Origin: Strobilurus pachycystidiatus | Taxonomy: Eukaryota; Basidiomycota; Agaricomycetes; Agaricales; Physalacriaceae | DNA: 64,000 bases | Assembly: GCA_019915135.1 (NCBI GenBank) | Contig: JAHLMK010000006.1 | Coordinates: forward strand, 248,001-312,000 | Reading direction: 5' to 3' | In this document: piece after piece, positions 1 through 11,318 of the stretch | Layout: every line of letters begins with the position of its first letter | Numbering within the stretch: position 1 is the stretch's first letter | Position numbers and translations under genes: made by a program | Notes under the pieces: generated by a model | The model's database searches: none | What the model saw: the letters and a program-made list of their open reading frames with translations, nothing else | Told to the model about the DNA's origin: nothing

Positions 1-1
1 T

Positions 2-148
2 CCCTCGCGTACTCCTTCAGACCCGCCTTCCGCGGACTTCATTGAATTTCTTGTTCTATCTGTCTCTATTCGTCGAGGTCTGGAGGTTCTTTCTTTCACT
101 CTGACACACGCTAACAGGCGCTTTGTCCATCAGACCCCAATTCGTTGA
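2..148 (+). CDS. Possible 3' end of a gene entering from the left edge
   Basis: An open frame runs from base 2 to a TGA at 146-148 and encodes 48 residues, beginning PSRTPSDPPSADFIEF and continuing leucine-rich to HQTPIR. The alternating hydrophobic pattern resembles the last strand or helix of an LRR or F-box-type protein, but no family motif is visible. It is below the usual ORF length cut-off and could be chance. It is reported because the frame is open from the window edge with ordinary composition. Confidence 0.25.
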   Translation, partial: PSRTPSDPPSADFIEFLVLSVSIRRGLEVLSFTLTHANRRFVHQTPIR

Positions 149-599
149 TATTCGGCCTTGTTATAACCCTCCAAGTCCCACCCCCCTCTACCCATTCGTG
201 GACTATCATCCCCTGGAGGGTGGTACGATCGTGGCCGATGAATAGGATATCAATCTATGAATACCGCCACTTCTGCTACTTAGATGCCATGTAACCTTTG
301 GTCGTGGCATACACAGTCGTCTGGTCTAGCGCCGCCTGATTGATCTCCTGGACTTTGGGTAAGCTCTTAAGCAGGCACATCATGACCTTTCTGACGAGTT
401 CATGCCAGACAGCCAATCGATGCGTACTTGATTGTGAATCAACGATTGTGCGATGGCCGACTAGGTGGAGGCCCCTGATTCGTCAACTGTGAACAACTTA
501 GTCGCATTGACGTTATCGCCAGTGGTCCCATCCATGATTCCACTATGCCAGCCGATGTCTTGTCGAGAATATCAGCAATGCGTCAGCGACACAACGTAC
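149..599. other. No gene recognised
   Basis: Short open frames on both strands show no family motif and no convincing splice-joined model. It is the 5' flank of the decayed dioxygenase copy that begins near 600. Confidence 0.4.
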
Positions 600-1816
600 G
601 TCCTCCGCCGAAGTTGCGATGTAGGATTCAATCGGGCTGATCAAGCCGTCGAGTAGACGAACGGATCTGGACCATGTTTCCGCTCTACCATTCATACAAC
701 GATAACGACAAGAAGTTCCCACCTATAGAGCTCTCTGGTATGCTTTGACTCTTCGCCGTTCTTCTACGACTCATCAAGCTTTCCCATGCAGCCGCCCTGG
801 CCGAACCCTCGAGCTCAGCCCCAACGCCACTTGCAGAGACATCGGTACCGAAGTCACAGGTGTACACATCTCTTAGCTTAGCAGGGACGGGTCGAACAGG
901 TTGGTATCATCCGCAGTGGACAGGAAGGTGTTGGACCAGGATTTCACGCACTATAACCCAGATTGCAATATGTCCATCCTCGTCGGCTCCACCTTGTCAA
1001 AACGTCCCCAGAATCTAGAGGCAGATTGAGATAGCATCGTAAGTCTTTCCGTTAGCCTTTCCTTGGAGCTCGAAGCGCTGATATGAGACCAGATTTTGGC
1101 TCTATCCACGTCCGAGGGTTCCCCGAGCTCCATGTCAGTCCGTTCTCTGTCAGTCATGTGGTCAGAGTGTTCGTGTTGAGTATCATTGTAGTCTATTGGA
1201 ACGAAGGCAGTACATGAGCTCGCGCAGGATGAATCGGGGAACAGTCATACGAACGCAGCCGCCTGGTACGACGTTCTTCTTCTCCTCGGAACAGGTACGT
1301 CCCATCCTCTTGTCCTCGTGCCCGCGATGTAATAGTCGTACAGTCCTCCGAGTCTTTTTCTACAATGGGAGGCGGCTACACCATCTTCTGGTCCCGAATT
1401 GAAGGACGTCGACGCCTGTCCCCCTAGCTTCGGAGCCGCAAGCATTCTCCTTCGCTATACTACAGGCAGAGCCCTCCCGGCCCGTCATGTTCGAATCTGA
1501 GGTGAGGACCTGATTCTCACTCGCCATCTCGTTCGGCACTCATTGACTCGCAATTACAGCAACCCGTCGTCTCAGTTGCACTGTACACCCATCAGAGCTT
1601 CACGAAATGCAACAGATCGAAGCATCTGAGTACCTCTCCCAAGTTCCCCTTCGACAAGGGGCCTACTTCCCTGTTCCGGGCGACCTAAGCTCCGGGGACT
1701 GTGGCTGTTGGGTGCTCCCGGGCTCGGGTTTCGAGAAGCATTGGTCGATCAATGAGAGGAGGGATGCTGTGATCAAGCAGAGGTTCCTATCCCGGTGTGA
1801 AGAAGGAGGTGAATAG
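600..1816 (+). pseudogene. Decayed TauD/TfdA-type 2-oxoglutarate dioxygenase pseudogene
   Basis: Fragments in shifting plus-strand frames match, in order, the intact dioxygenase at 44,219-45,731. MFPLYHSYNDNDKKFPPIEL (from 674) matches LYPFYLPYFDNDEKFPPTEL. LSPNATCRDIGTEVTGVHIS followed by QLS (about 810-890) matches the LSPNTTTKDI...GTEITGIQISQLS block. RGFPELHV (about 1,107) matches KGFPEFHV. QPPGTTFFFSSEQ (about 1,257) matches QPPSTTFFFSLEQ. GGGYTIFW...RRLSP (about 1,366) matches GGATLFL...RRLSP. PVVSVALYTHQSFTK and APGTVAV (1,565-1,710) match the C-terminal core. Homology extends through an intron, so it is a DNA-level copy rather than a retrocopy. Several stops and frameshifts, and loss of the WHSD iron-ligand region, make it non-functional. 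It lies in the opposite orientation to the intact gene. Confidence 0.75.
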
Positions 1817-3254
1817 CAATCATATTTTTAGTGCATGCATTCCAGGATGATGACCGTCGGATAGATGATACGGAAACCCCAAGTTCTATTCAGAGCTATG
1901 TATATCGGCATTGTCGTGACCTAGTATCTTCGACCGTATCTCAGGGACCCTCCGAGGCGAGATGCAGCCTCAAGTCGTTCCCGCCCCTTTCCCGACATAC
2001 TTGCTTGACATTCCCGAGCCACATGGCGTTTTCGGCTGGCTCAGCCTTACCGTGAAAGAGGCACTGTTTCACCGTACTTACATGAGGCAGAATGAAAGAT
2101 CATCGCTTAGCGCCGGCCCGGACCCGCCTTCATCGTGCTGTGATCGTGGACTTAGGTTGGGTCACTTTCATATCTTTCGTGGGTCCTCCTTCCGACAGAA
2201 GCAAGCCACCATGTGGTTTCAACGAGGTCATTTTCCGCTGTTCGTCGAGCTTAGCAATTGAAGTCTGAGTGATTATACAGACGAAGATAAGCGCACGAGT
2301 CCCAGTCGGAGGCGCGTTCCAGTCATAGTCGCCAGGAAGGATTCTGGGAGCAGAATCTGACTAGGGACTGAGGACCGAGTGTACGGCGTCTACTAGCCAT
2401 GCATCGCATGTTAATCTTTGACAGCCACAGATCCGAACAATACAGGTCTTCGGCAGTGATGCCTGAATGGTGTGAAGCTAGGAGGTGCTGTACAACTCCT
2501 TGGAGATGCTAATAACACGAATGACTCCCTGGTGGGGGGATTACTCAGAGAGTTGGCTCGCTGCGACGCAATAAATGCATTAAAGCCCAAAAGAATAAGC
2601 AATTTCGCTTCGGATGTTCGAATTGATGTCCCCTGACAACCGAAGAGTAGGCGCTTCTCCCCCGTCTCCGCCAACGTTACGCCGATTCCGATGGACAGAG
2701 ATGATGAAGCTACAGCTGTGCTTCGGTCGCGTACTCTCCTTTATCTAGCTTCTCCATCACCATTCCCCGCGTTTCTACGTACGTATGTCTATGTGACCTG
2801 TGGTGTTAGAGCCAAAACAATGGAGGTATGTCAATATAACAAGTCACTTATACGCCGCCGTACGGGATTCTCGCTGCTTCAAGTTATGACCCTCAAGCCT
2901 ACGACATAGGCCGCCCTCAACTCAACACGGAAGAGCCCCGGGCGACCAGCAAAGGACAGACCAGGACAAAAGCTAGATGTGGCCTACAGTGCTGACGGCG
3001 GCTTACAGCGGTTTTGAAATTGTAAGCCAGTACTAAAAGTGACACTGCTAATTCGTTACAAACGATCTGGCATGTTTTTGCGACCATGATGACTCACTGT
3101 CAAGCGCTTGTCACGAGTCTGTGATCTTCTAAAGGGTGGCTATACACCCGAAGGACGACTTCTCAATGATGCTGGGAACCCGTTTCATAGTCCATATATA
3201 TATGCCGCAACGACGTTGTGATGGACATCCCGGCCCCTACGACTCCCCCTCACG
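1817..3254. other. Region with no recognisable gene
   Basis: Only short open frames are present (for example plus 1,962-2,261 and minus 2,411-2,674), and none carries a family motif or convincing splice-linked continuation. It may hold decayed sequence or the 5' region of the RTA1-like gene. A plus-strand TATATATAT run at about 3,195 lies roughly 60 bp upstream of that gene's start and could be its TATA element. Confidence 0.35.
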
Positions 3255-4695
3255 ATGCCTTCGCTGCTGGCCCCCATCAAACTGGACCTCATGCCGCGGG
3301 ATAACACCACAAGTACCAGCACGCCCGCCTCCGAAATAGACTTTTACGGGTACATCCCTAACAGGTCGCTATGCGTAGCGTTCATGACGTTGTTCACGAT
3401 CTCAACCGGTGCGTCCATGCCTGTTTCGCGTGGAATTCTCACTGAATTCGCCTTCCATTTCATTCAGTGCTACACGCAACACAGGCTGGGCGATATAAGA
3501 TGTGGTACGCCTTCCCAACGATAGTCCTATGTGGCACGCTGGAGATCATTGGATGGGGAGGACGACTATTCTCGAGCTTCGAGCCGCAAGGACAGATGCC
3601 GTTCACTGTGCAGTGCGTAATTTACTATTTGGGGTAGACGATCTTACGAACGAGTCATTCATGAACAGAGCAGTGGGAACGCTTGTCGGGCCTACGCCGC
3701 TCCTTGCCGCAGACTTCATAATCTTGAGCAACTTGATTCGCATCCTTGGGCCTAGGTACAGTCGGCTGGGTCCGAGACTATGTGCGTGGTTCATTTTTGT
3801 CTACACAGTGCTTTCTCATCGACAGTTGATGTAGATTCTATAATTTTCCTCACCTGCGTGAGTGCCGCTCTGTCGAAGGCGTTCTCGTTCTTACAAAGAC
3901 CTCATATCAGGATGTCGTAGCACTCATTGTGCAGTCCGTTGGCGGCACCATCGGCTCAGTGGCAGTCCAAGACGAAACAAGGCTCAAGCTGGTTCGTTCA
4001 TATATGTATCCCTCTGGCCTCACAGCTGAAATATGGGTCATAGGGTGCCAACATAGCGCTCTACGGAGTTGTCTTCCAGTTCAGTTCGTATTCCAGTCCT
4101 TCAATCCTCCAGTAAAAACTAACGCTGTGCCCGCAGTTGCGCTCAACGTCTACCTGTACCTGGCGCTCGAGTTTTTGGTATTCTACAGTCGCGATCGTCC
4201 CTTCCGGAAGCAGACGCCTGCTCGCAATAACTCAGAGATGTACCTACGCGGTGCAATGAGCGACAAACGCCTATGCATGGTCATCGCCTTGATGTTTAAC
4301 GTTGCGTGCGTGTATGTTCGGTAGGTCTCGTGTCCGTTTTCCCCCTTTCAGTCTACTCATGACAGCCCGTAGGTCGGTGTATCGCGTAGCGGAACTGGCG
4401 CAGGGTTTTGAGGGGACTATCATCCACACACAGACATACTTCAGTACGTCCCATCGAAAAAGCCGCTCTGACGGCGAAGGTTGATATTCTTGATGAAGCG
4501 GTGTTCGATGGCGAGATGCTTTTGCTCGCGATGTGGACGTTGAACTTTGGACACCCTGGGAGATTGCTCAGTGAAGATTTGGATCCAGAGGTGGAGAAAC
4601 CTTGGCAACTGGGAGAACCTTTGGATGGATTCAGACGGATAACAGACAACACGGAGGAAGATGAAAGGATCTCAACCGTCGTGCAGAGCCAGTAG
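3255..4695 (+). CDS. RTA1-like multipass membrane protein
   Basis: Spliced plus-strand exons give the signature of the fungal RTA1 family (lipid-translocating exporter-like, seven transmembrane helices; members such as yeast Rsb1/Rta1 act in sphingoid-base or drug tolerance). Recognisable blocks in order are YGYIPNRSLCVAFMTLF (helix 1), YAFPTIVLCGTLEIIGWGGR, FEPQGQMPF, PTPLLAADFIILSNLIRILG, DVVALIVQSVGGTIGS, LNVYLYLALEFLVFYSR, VYRVAELAQGFEG and VFDGEMLLLAMWTLNFGHPG followed by RLL. The first exon starts MPSLLAPIKLDLMPRD at 3,255; introns begin near 3,410, 3,611, 3,780 and 4,447. The frame closes at TAG 4,693-4,695 after an acidic tail. Middle exon borders were not all fixed by eye. The substrate is unknown. 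Confidence 0.8.
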
Positions 4696-4894
4696 CGATA
4701 GTGGGCTCACGGCCAACAGTGCGGCGCAAGTCTCTGGGATTCTTATGTATCTAACATCCGGCATTGTATATCACCATCTTTACTTATTATTGGACAATCA
4801 CGTATCATCATCGCTCGCAGGCCTGATATCATGGCACAGAACCTGAGCGAATATACATAAATGTCTGCGGACTCAAAAAGAAGGTACATAGCGA

Positions 4895-6164
4895 TCAGAG
4901 AGAAGAGAACGAAGTATCGTAAGTGGAGGAGGAGAATGATAAATCACGAAGGGACAAGAATGAAGAGTCCTTGCTGTCTGCGGCCTCCAAAGCGCGTAGT
5001 TGTACCTCCCAAATCTTCCCACAGAGCTCCACCAACCAGGCGATGCACGTATGCGCAAACTCCTCCATCGTCACGATAAAGTCCAGATCTGCATTCAACA
5101 TCTCCCTCTCACCGTTCAAAGTTAACTCCGCCCACAAAGCTCTGAACGAGGCAAGGTATCCATCTCGCAGATCGCCCTCCTTCCCCTCGCCGACGCCAAT
5201 GGCTACAGCATAGAACGAGCTTCGCGTCTGTTGAATGACAGGCGATTTGTGCGTGGCCACCTTCCGGGAGATCTTGTCCAGGAGATACAACACTCGTGCG
5301 GTGATTGGTGATGCTGGGTCGTCGAGCATTAGGATGATGGTACCACCGTCCTTCGTCCCTTCAAGACCTAAAATTATCTGAGAGACGAGGAGGCGGTGAC
5401 TGATGGCCGTGGTCGCCCATGAAAGAGGCGATGCGCCTAAGATAGCAAGGTCAAAGGACCGGTTCTTGATCTCCCGGGGAACGGGTTTGAACAGGGATGC
5501 TGTAGGTGAAGCATGTTCGGCTGCCTCGATAGGTCCAAGGTCGAATTGGGTGAGGTCGACAGGTAAAAAAGTCTCCCGGCGTTGCTTCCGATCAAGACAG
5601 TAGGAATATCCACCGGCTTCCGTAGGGAGTGAAATTCCGAGACTACGAGCCAGCTTGTTCTTCTCAAGAATATAGGCGCTAAAGCCGCCTGGGCAGCACC
5701 TAATTATCGACGGTGTCAATGTCAGGCAAACAACCTCCAACTGAAGGAAACCTATTCACCCTAAATCAAGGAAACGGAATGACCCCTTCGCTGTCGACGG
5801 GATGCACTGCACCTCCGCGTTGAGCTCCTTCATGACCTTTTTGGTCTTCCGCAGCCAAAACCCGTTTTGAAAAGCCTTTGTCGACCCGGTGAACATCATG
5901 GTGCGGCGCCTTGCAATCAAATCAGAGGCTATGGGGGAGTTCTCCTGTATTCAAGGTGTCAGTCTGATGCCAGCAAAGCAATGCTAGGATATTACATACG
6001 TCGCTACTCGACCCAGCGGCATCCGACAGCTCAGCGAGGACTTTGCATCCGCTCTCGATGATGATGTCTTTCAAATTAATCGGTTCAGCGTCAAGTTCGT
6101 GTGCCTGCACGCTAGGGCTGGGGCTGGCACAGAGCACGACGGGCTCGGTATTACGGGAGACCAT
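4895..6164 (-). CDS. FtsJ-like SAM-dependent methyltransferase domain protein
   Basis: Three exons join in frame: 6,000-6,164, 5,760-5,944 and 4,895-5,699, giving 384 residues from MVSRNTEPVV to a TGA at 4,895. The core shows FLDLGCCPGGFSAYILEKN, a Rossmann SAM-binding loop of the FtsJ/RrmJ type. It is followed by FDLAILGASPL, GGTIILMLDDP and a conserved end strand, FYAVAIGVGEG. Upstream sits MMFTGSTKAFQNGFWLRK, typical of this fungal protein group. RrmJ-type enzymes methylate RNA 2'-hydroxyls, but the K-D-K-E tetrad is not clear here, so the substrate is open. Start chosen at the ATG that keeps exon 1 compact; an in-frame upstream ATG at 6,302 also exists. It converges with the RTA1-like gene. 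Confidence 0.75.
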
Positions 6165-6786
6165 AGTGGGAGTGGGAAGAACAGGTGGTCGCCGACGAAA
6201 GCCCCAGACCTGCGATAAGAAATTGCACAGGAAGTTCTTCCCGTGATTACACCCGAAGGCCAAGGGGGTTAGAAGGTAAACGAGCATCCGCCCCGGGGCC
6301 ATAGGCAGAGAGAAGTGTCCTCGATTTTTCCGTGCCTATGTAAACAGCGCCGTTGGGTGTCGTGCGGGGTTACGTCGTGAAGAAGATGCCGAGAAGCGAA
6401 CGAGAAGATTCCAACCGACGTGTCCAACGAGAAGGCCAGTTTAAATATCCTCGGACTTGCAGACTAGCCAAGTTCCCGTATGCGCGCGGCATAGTACGCA
6501 AGTCGCTACGCATACACGCCTTCATTGCTCAAGCAGATGGCTCCTAAACTGCCGTAGGGGTAGTAGGCCCTTTCAGTCCGATTTCCATGAGGCAATGACC
6601 TCAGCTAGTGCCCGTACTTGAAGCAAAAGTCTCGTTGAAGGCGGATCGTTGCCCGACGATTCCATGATCGTGGACGTGGTACGTAACAAAGAGGTGGCGG
6701 GGGTTGCCGAAGCATTACCGGCAGCAAAATTGCCTGTAACTTGCATCGGTTTGAAAGGACGTTCATCAAACTTACTACGGTTACAT
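6165..6786. other. Intergenic, no gene recognised
   Basis: This is the stretch between the FtsJ-like gene's start and the RING gene's stop, both on the minus strand. It should hold the promoter of the former and the 3' UTR of the latter. No ORF with a motif was seen. Confidence 0.4.
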
Positions 6787-7627
6787 TCATGATATATACA
6801 CTCTTCTTAGCTGATCTTCAGTTGCCACCTCCTCGCACACTGGGCACACGCCAATGTACTTGACGGCGGCGGTGATACATCGATGGCAGAATACATGACC
6901 GCACGCACTTGCACAAAATGTGTTCCCTTCAGGTCCGCATTCGCAAAGAGGGCAGCAAACAGTGCCTGATTCCTCGTCATCGTCCCCTTCGGTGAGAGGA
7001 TCCGAACCATTTCTCAAGCTATGGCTGCTGATGAACGTCTACAAGTTCATCAGTACGTCTATCCAAACAGAGACAGAAGGACAATGAGAAGAGGGACTCA
7101 CGGGTGTAGGCGGCGAAGCCAGATATGCCAGATCCTCGAAATCACAGGAGTCGTCTCCTTCCAAAGGGTGGTTGCCGATAGGGTCTTCGAACACAGATTC
7201 CTCGTCAAAGTTCTGGTCGACTCCTTCGACGTCCTCCCAGCCATCATACAGCACGTCGTCGCTTTCGGTGTCAGATTCGTCGTCACTGTCGTAGCCAGCT
7301 GAGGTAGGATGGTAGTGCTCGTGATGCACCCTAAGACCACCAGCAGTCTGGAGATTCTTATTGCAGATGTCGCAGTGATAATGGTGAGGTGATAGAGTGT
7401 AATGCTGGAGAAAATGAGTATCACACATCCCCCCGAAAAAGCAGAGGAAATACTTCTTTGAGTGATTGGTTATTTAGGAACCGACGCCCACATCGACGGC
7501 ATTCTGGATGGTCGGGCGAGTTCATTATATGCTCGATTCTTTGTCTGCGACTGGGGAAGTATTCGTCACAGAGTGCACAGTAGGATTCAGCCCCATCGAG
7601 GTAGAGTACGCGCGATGAGCTTGACAT
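6787..7627 (-). CDS. C2H2 zinc-finger protein with C-terminal RING finger
   Basis: Three exons (7,454-7,627, 7,102-7,404, 6,787-7,038) join at clean GT-AG introns of 49 and 63 nt to a 242-aa protein. The N-terminal half has three C2H2-like fingers: YCALCDEYF (residues 16-24), CRRCGRRFLNNQSLKEHY (43-60, spanning the first splice) and CDICNKNL...LRVHHEHYH. A central aspartate/glutamate/serine-rich segment (about 95-150) follows. The C-terminus is a C3HC4 RING: CPLC, then CGHVFCHRC, then CPVC (about 188-227). The RING predicts E3 ubiquitin ligase activity and the fingers predict nucleic-acid or protein contacts. No substrate can be inferred. Start is the ATG at 7,627, before MSSSSRVLYL. Confidence 0.8.
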
Positions 7628-8006
7628 GGTGTGGGAGGATAGGGTGTTGAATAGGGTGTTATGCTCGCTGTGATGGTGGTAGTTTCTGTTAAGAGGTGTG
7701 CAAAAGCCCCTGTTGACTTTCACGACGAACTTGACGCGTAGAGGGGCCTATCCGAAAGGGTCCTCCAAAAGGGGTCAAGGCTGCAAAGACGCGTTACGTC
7801 ACCTCCTCTTCATTCTCCTGCTTTTGACTATGACAACTGGTAACGACGTGTGCTTAGTGTCTCCTTCTTCGCGTAATCAATCATTTCATAGCGATCTAAA
7901 GACTGACTGTAACTGCTTTGCTCATGAACGGTCTTGGTACTCTGGTTCCAACAGGGCAGTACTGCCGTGACCGCCTTGCATCCTCCCATCACTGACACCT
8001 GGCGTT

Positions 8007-9237
8007 ATGTCGCTTCCTCGGACAGTGGCCGCCGAATTGCAGTTCGCTTCAGATCGTGCGGCGCCAGGCGCTTTTGAGTTTCCGTTTGTCAAGCGATTCC
8101 ACGGCGGCGATACCCTCTATCTACGACGACATAAGGTTAACATCTACGATATCCGCGACGAGAAATCGCCGCCATCTCTGGACAGCCATGGATATACTTG
8201 GAGCCGTATTCCAATCCAGATCCCGGAAAACGCGTCTGATTGGCAGGATCGATACTCGAAAGACATCTGCGAGTGAGTTCCCGCTCCGAGTCATAACACA
8301 CGTCCACCCGGCGAGAGCGAGGTGGGGGCTGACTTATACATCTGGCAACTTAGATGGCTCAAATGCCATGTTGGCGCCAAAGCGTGTGCACCGATGAACT
8401 GGAATATGCGGTATCGCCTTCAGCTTGTATCTATTTCTACCAATCGACTCATATTAGTCAGGCAGAGAACCTTACCAAGCGCTGATGGAGGTGTAGACGT
8501 TGAATTGAACACCGAAGACAAGGCATTCGATGTCCTTGCGAAGCAGCCTGCCTCTGCTGTCCACATGGATGTCAACAGAGAACGAGTGGTAGACGAAGTC
8601 CTGAAGGCCTTTAGCTCTGAATCATCCTACTCTGATTCCGATAGATTGGCCATGATGTGAGCTCTTATTGATTACAGTCACGGCGAGAGCTTATAGTCAT
8701 ACCCCTAGAAACGTATGGCGTCCGCTCACAGGGCCTGTAATCGACTCACCTCTCGCGTTATGTGATGTTCGCACGTTGGATCCGACAGATCTAGTTCGCA
8801 CTATTGATATGGTGCGTCTCATTATGGCTTTCATTGATACAGACGCCCATTCGCAGTTCGGAGGAGGGTACTACATCCAGTACAGTGGTTTGCGTCTCAG
8901 AGATTTTCCGAAGAGTTAGACGTCACTCATGCCAGTGCTCATTCAGCTAACATGAAATGGGCATACCTGCGTGACCAGATGCCCGATGAGGTCTTGGTGT
9001 TTCGTCAATTCGATAGCCGTTCGTATTGGAGAAGCTTCACATCCATTTTGTTTGCATTGACCGTCCATATATCAGATGTAGAGCCTATTTTGGGAGCCGT
9101 TGCACATTCTGCTTGTGAGTTCTCCAGATAGCCCGATAATACTTACGGACACGAGCACTGTAGTCATCGACCGAACAAGGCCCCTTCCAGATGTTCTGAG
9201 GAGCAGTATTGAAGTTCGCTGCGCCGTCGTATATTAG
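8007..9237 (+). CDS. CmcJ/AsaB-like non-heme iron oxygenase family protein
   Basis: Plus-strand exons carry the hallmarks of the fungal CmcJ/AsaB/GA4-desaturase-like family, whose members hydroxylate or desaturate secondary metabolites. The N-terminal exon has VNIYDIRDEKSPPSLDSHGY. A later exon has PASAVHMDVNRERV, in which HxD is the likely iron-ligand pair. Then comes NVWRPLTGPVIDSPLALCDV with RTLDPTDLV, the most diagnostic block, followed by MKWAYLRDQMPDEVLVFRQF with DSRS and the end block FIDRTRPLPDVLRSSIEVRC. The first intron starts at 8,275 (GA|GTGAGT). The last exon is joined across GCTT|GTGAG...TGTAG|TCATCG and stops at TAG 9,235-9,237. Middle borders are approximate. A short Zn2Cys6 factor lies 1.1 kb downstream; a link is possible but unproven. 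Confidence 0.75.
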
Positions 9238-10353
9238 CGGACTGCTAGTCTTTTTCTACCAGTTGACTGGCATTATTCACTTCATCAACCTACATAGGTC
9301 TACGTAGAGCGAGTCGCTCATAAGGAGACGCCGATGCGCCGTTAGATGCTGTTTTTCTCGTGGCCGAGCAGTCCTTGGGACCGCAGCTTGATCATCATCT
9401 TTCGGCTTCGTGTGGCCACCCCCGCTGAGATTCATGTCTGTAGCCATCCCAAGCCAAGGGCAAGTGGATCTTGCCGTCCTGGAATTCTCGACCGATTCGA
9501 AAGACAAGCCACGTCATTCCATTCCTTGCCGTTTGGCATTCATTTAACCCAAAATTGTTCATACTGTCCTATGCTACTAGATACGCAGACTGAACTTGAA
9601 GCGACGTGGTAAGAATTGGACCCCGACCAGGAGAGAGGGTTCTGGGTGGGTAGGGCACCTATATGGTCCCCCTGTTCTCTCACGGTAGCACGCGCTGAAG
9701 GCACGTACCAAGCCAAACGTATGGCCCAGCAGTGAAGGCATCATCCTTTCAGTCGGCTGAGTATCAGGAACTCATCGCGCCGAGTGTCAATGATCCCATA
9801 ATGCCGCCGTGGATCTTCAAGCTGTACGGATACAGATCCAATTTTAGGTCCGCGTTCTTACTCCCGCATTTATGTTGTTACCTCACTCAGGCGTCCGACT
9901 CGCAATGTCCCAGCCAAATTCTATTACCAGTACTAATGGACCAGTCCAAGGGTAACTGACCTATGACGCATCACAGATTCACAATTTTCGGACACCGTGC
10001 AAAAAAAAGTCTTCAAAACGCACTTTGCAAACATTTTCGGCATTACTCTGCAATACCTTATAGGCGGTCCAAATATGTCTAGATGTCCTGATTCCTCGAT
10101 TGTGTACCCTCCATCGATACAAACAGTATGCCCATCCCAAGATCCTCACTGCACACGCGGAATAGTTCCTGTACGGCACAGAAACTCTATATTGTTTCGT
10201 ATATTACAAAATGGTACTGTAGGACTAAATACTGATTAGGGCGAAACATTATGTCTACTGTAAGACCGGATCAAGCGGCGGTTGCGCGTATAGTTGTACG
10301 ATGTCTAGGCGCAGAGCGCATATCCCTGTGATGATCTATATCAACTCTCTGTT
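9238..10353. other. Region with no recognisable gene
   Basis: Scattered frames below 90 codons on both strands show no motif and no splice-linked continuation. It separates the 3' ends of the CmcJ-like gene and the convergent Zn2Cys6 gene and is longer than usual for convergent genes here. Confidence 0.35.
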
Positions 10354-11268
10354 TCAAACCGGCCAAGACGGATGGCTTTCATATGTCCCTTCTTGAGCGT
10401 CGATCCTACTCGTAATCACGTCGTCAGATCCGTGTCGCGTATCTGGCACACTGGTCCTCGGAGGTTGAGCATGTCCGTCCCAATCAGTACTGGCCATCGG
10501 TGGCCACGAGGAACCGACACCTGGGCTAAGACAAAGTAAGATTCGAAGCCATCTGTGGGTCCATCTGGGACTTACTGCGATGGCTGTAAATGATCCCCGT
10601 AAAAGCGTGGATCTCCGTACATGGCGTTCACGTTCGGGTAATTTGACCATCCGCTTCCCTGAGGAGCGCTCATATGACCTGTGTGCACTGGATATTGGCC
10701 TGAATATGGATGTTGGGAGGAGGACGGGCCGTAAATCGCACTCTGGTGCGGGTGGGGGTGCTGTGCCGGCGGCCAAGTCGTGTCTGGACCCATCCTCGCA
10801 TCGTAGGGTATGTCCTGATCCTGCCAGCCAGCGTTCCTAGCGCCTTGCCCACGCGGTAAAGAATGACCACTATACGTCGTGAGGTGCGACGATGAAGGGA
10901 TATGTTCAGGGATGGGAGGCGTAGGGGATCCTCCATGGCCAGGAGATGGCGACGCTCTGAACGAAGTTTCAGACGATGGGTCCGGGGTGACTGGGAGATA
11001 TTCGCAGACCAGTCTGCGCTTCTCGCATCGTTTACAGGGTTTTTCCCGAGTCTTGTCATCGGGAGATTTGGCGTTGACTGGTGCCGGTATACACTACGGA
11101 AGTCATTGTTGTTAGTCACTAGTTAATGAAGCAATGACGGCTTACCCGAATCTTTCGACTGCGACAATTGGTACATGCAATTGGGGCGCGCTGTTGGCGT
11201 TTGTAGAGATGCGCAGGAGTGGAAGACTGCCCAGCTTGGGTGTCGCGGATAGAGAAAGAAGAGAACAT
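10354..11268 (-). CDS. Short Zn2Cys6 binuclear-cluster DNA-binding protein
   Basis: Exons 11,146-11,268, 10,576-11,093 and 10,354-10,525 join across 52- and 50-nt GT-AG introns into 270 residues. The first intron splits the Zn cluster exactly after ACTNCRSRKIR; the next exon opens CIPAPVNAKSPDDKTREKPC and continues KRCEKRRLVC. Together these give the six cysteines CX2CX6C...CX2CX6C of Gal4-type factors, with a longer than usual middle loop. The rest is proline-, serine-, histidine- and tyrosine-rich (PPAQHPHPHQ, YSGQYPVHTGHM) and looks disordered. No fungal_trans regulatory domain fits in this length. Start MFSSFS at 11,268; a TATATATA element on the minus strand at about 11,309-11,316 sits some 40 bp upstream. 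Confidence 0.85.
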
Positions 11269-11306
11269 CCGACGTGTCGAAAGTAGTCGGAATGAAACCA
11301 CGCGGC

Positions 11307-11318
11307 CATATATATACA
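11307..11318 (-). promoter_or_regulatory. TATA-like element upstream of the Zn2Cys6 gene
   Basis: The minus strand reads TGTATATATATG about 40 bp upstream of the proposed start codon at 11,268. Distance and sequence suit a core promoter with a short leader; inferred from sequence only. Confidence 0.35.
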
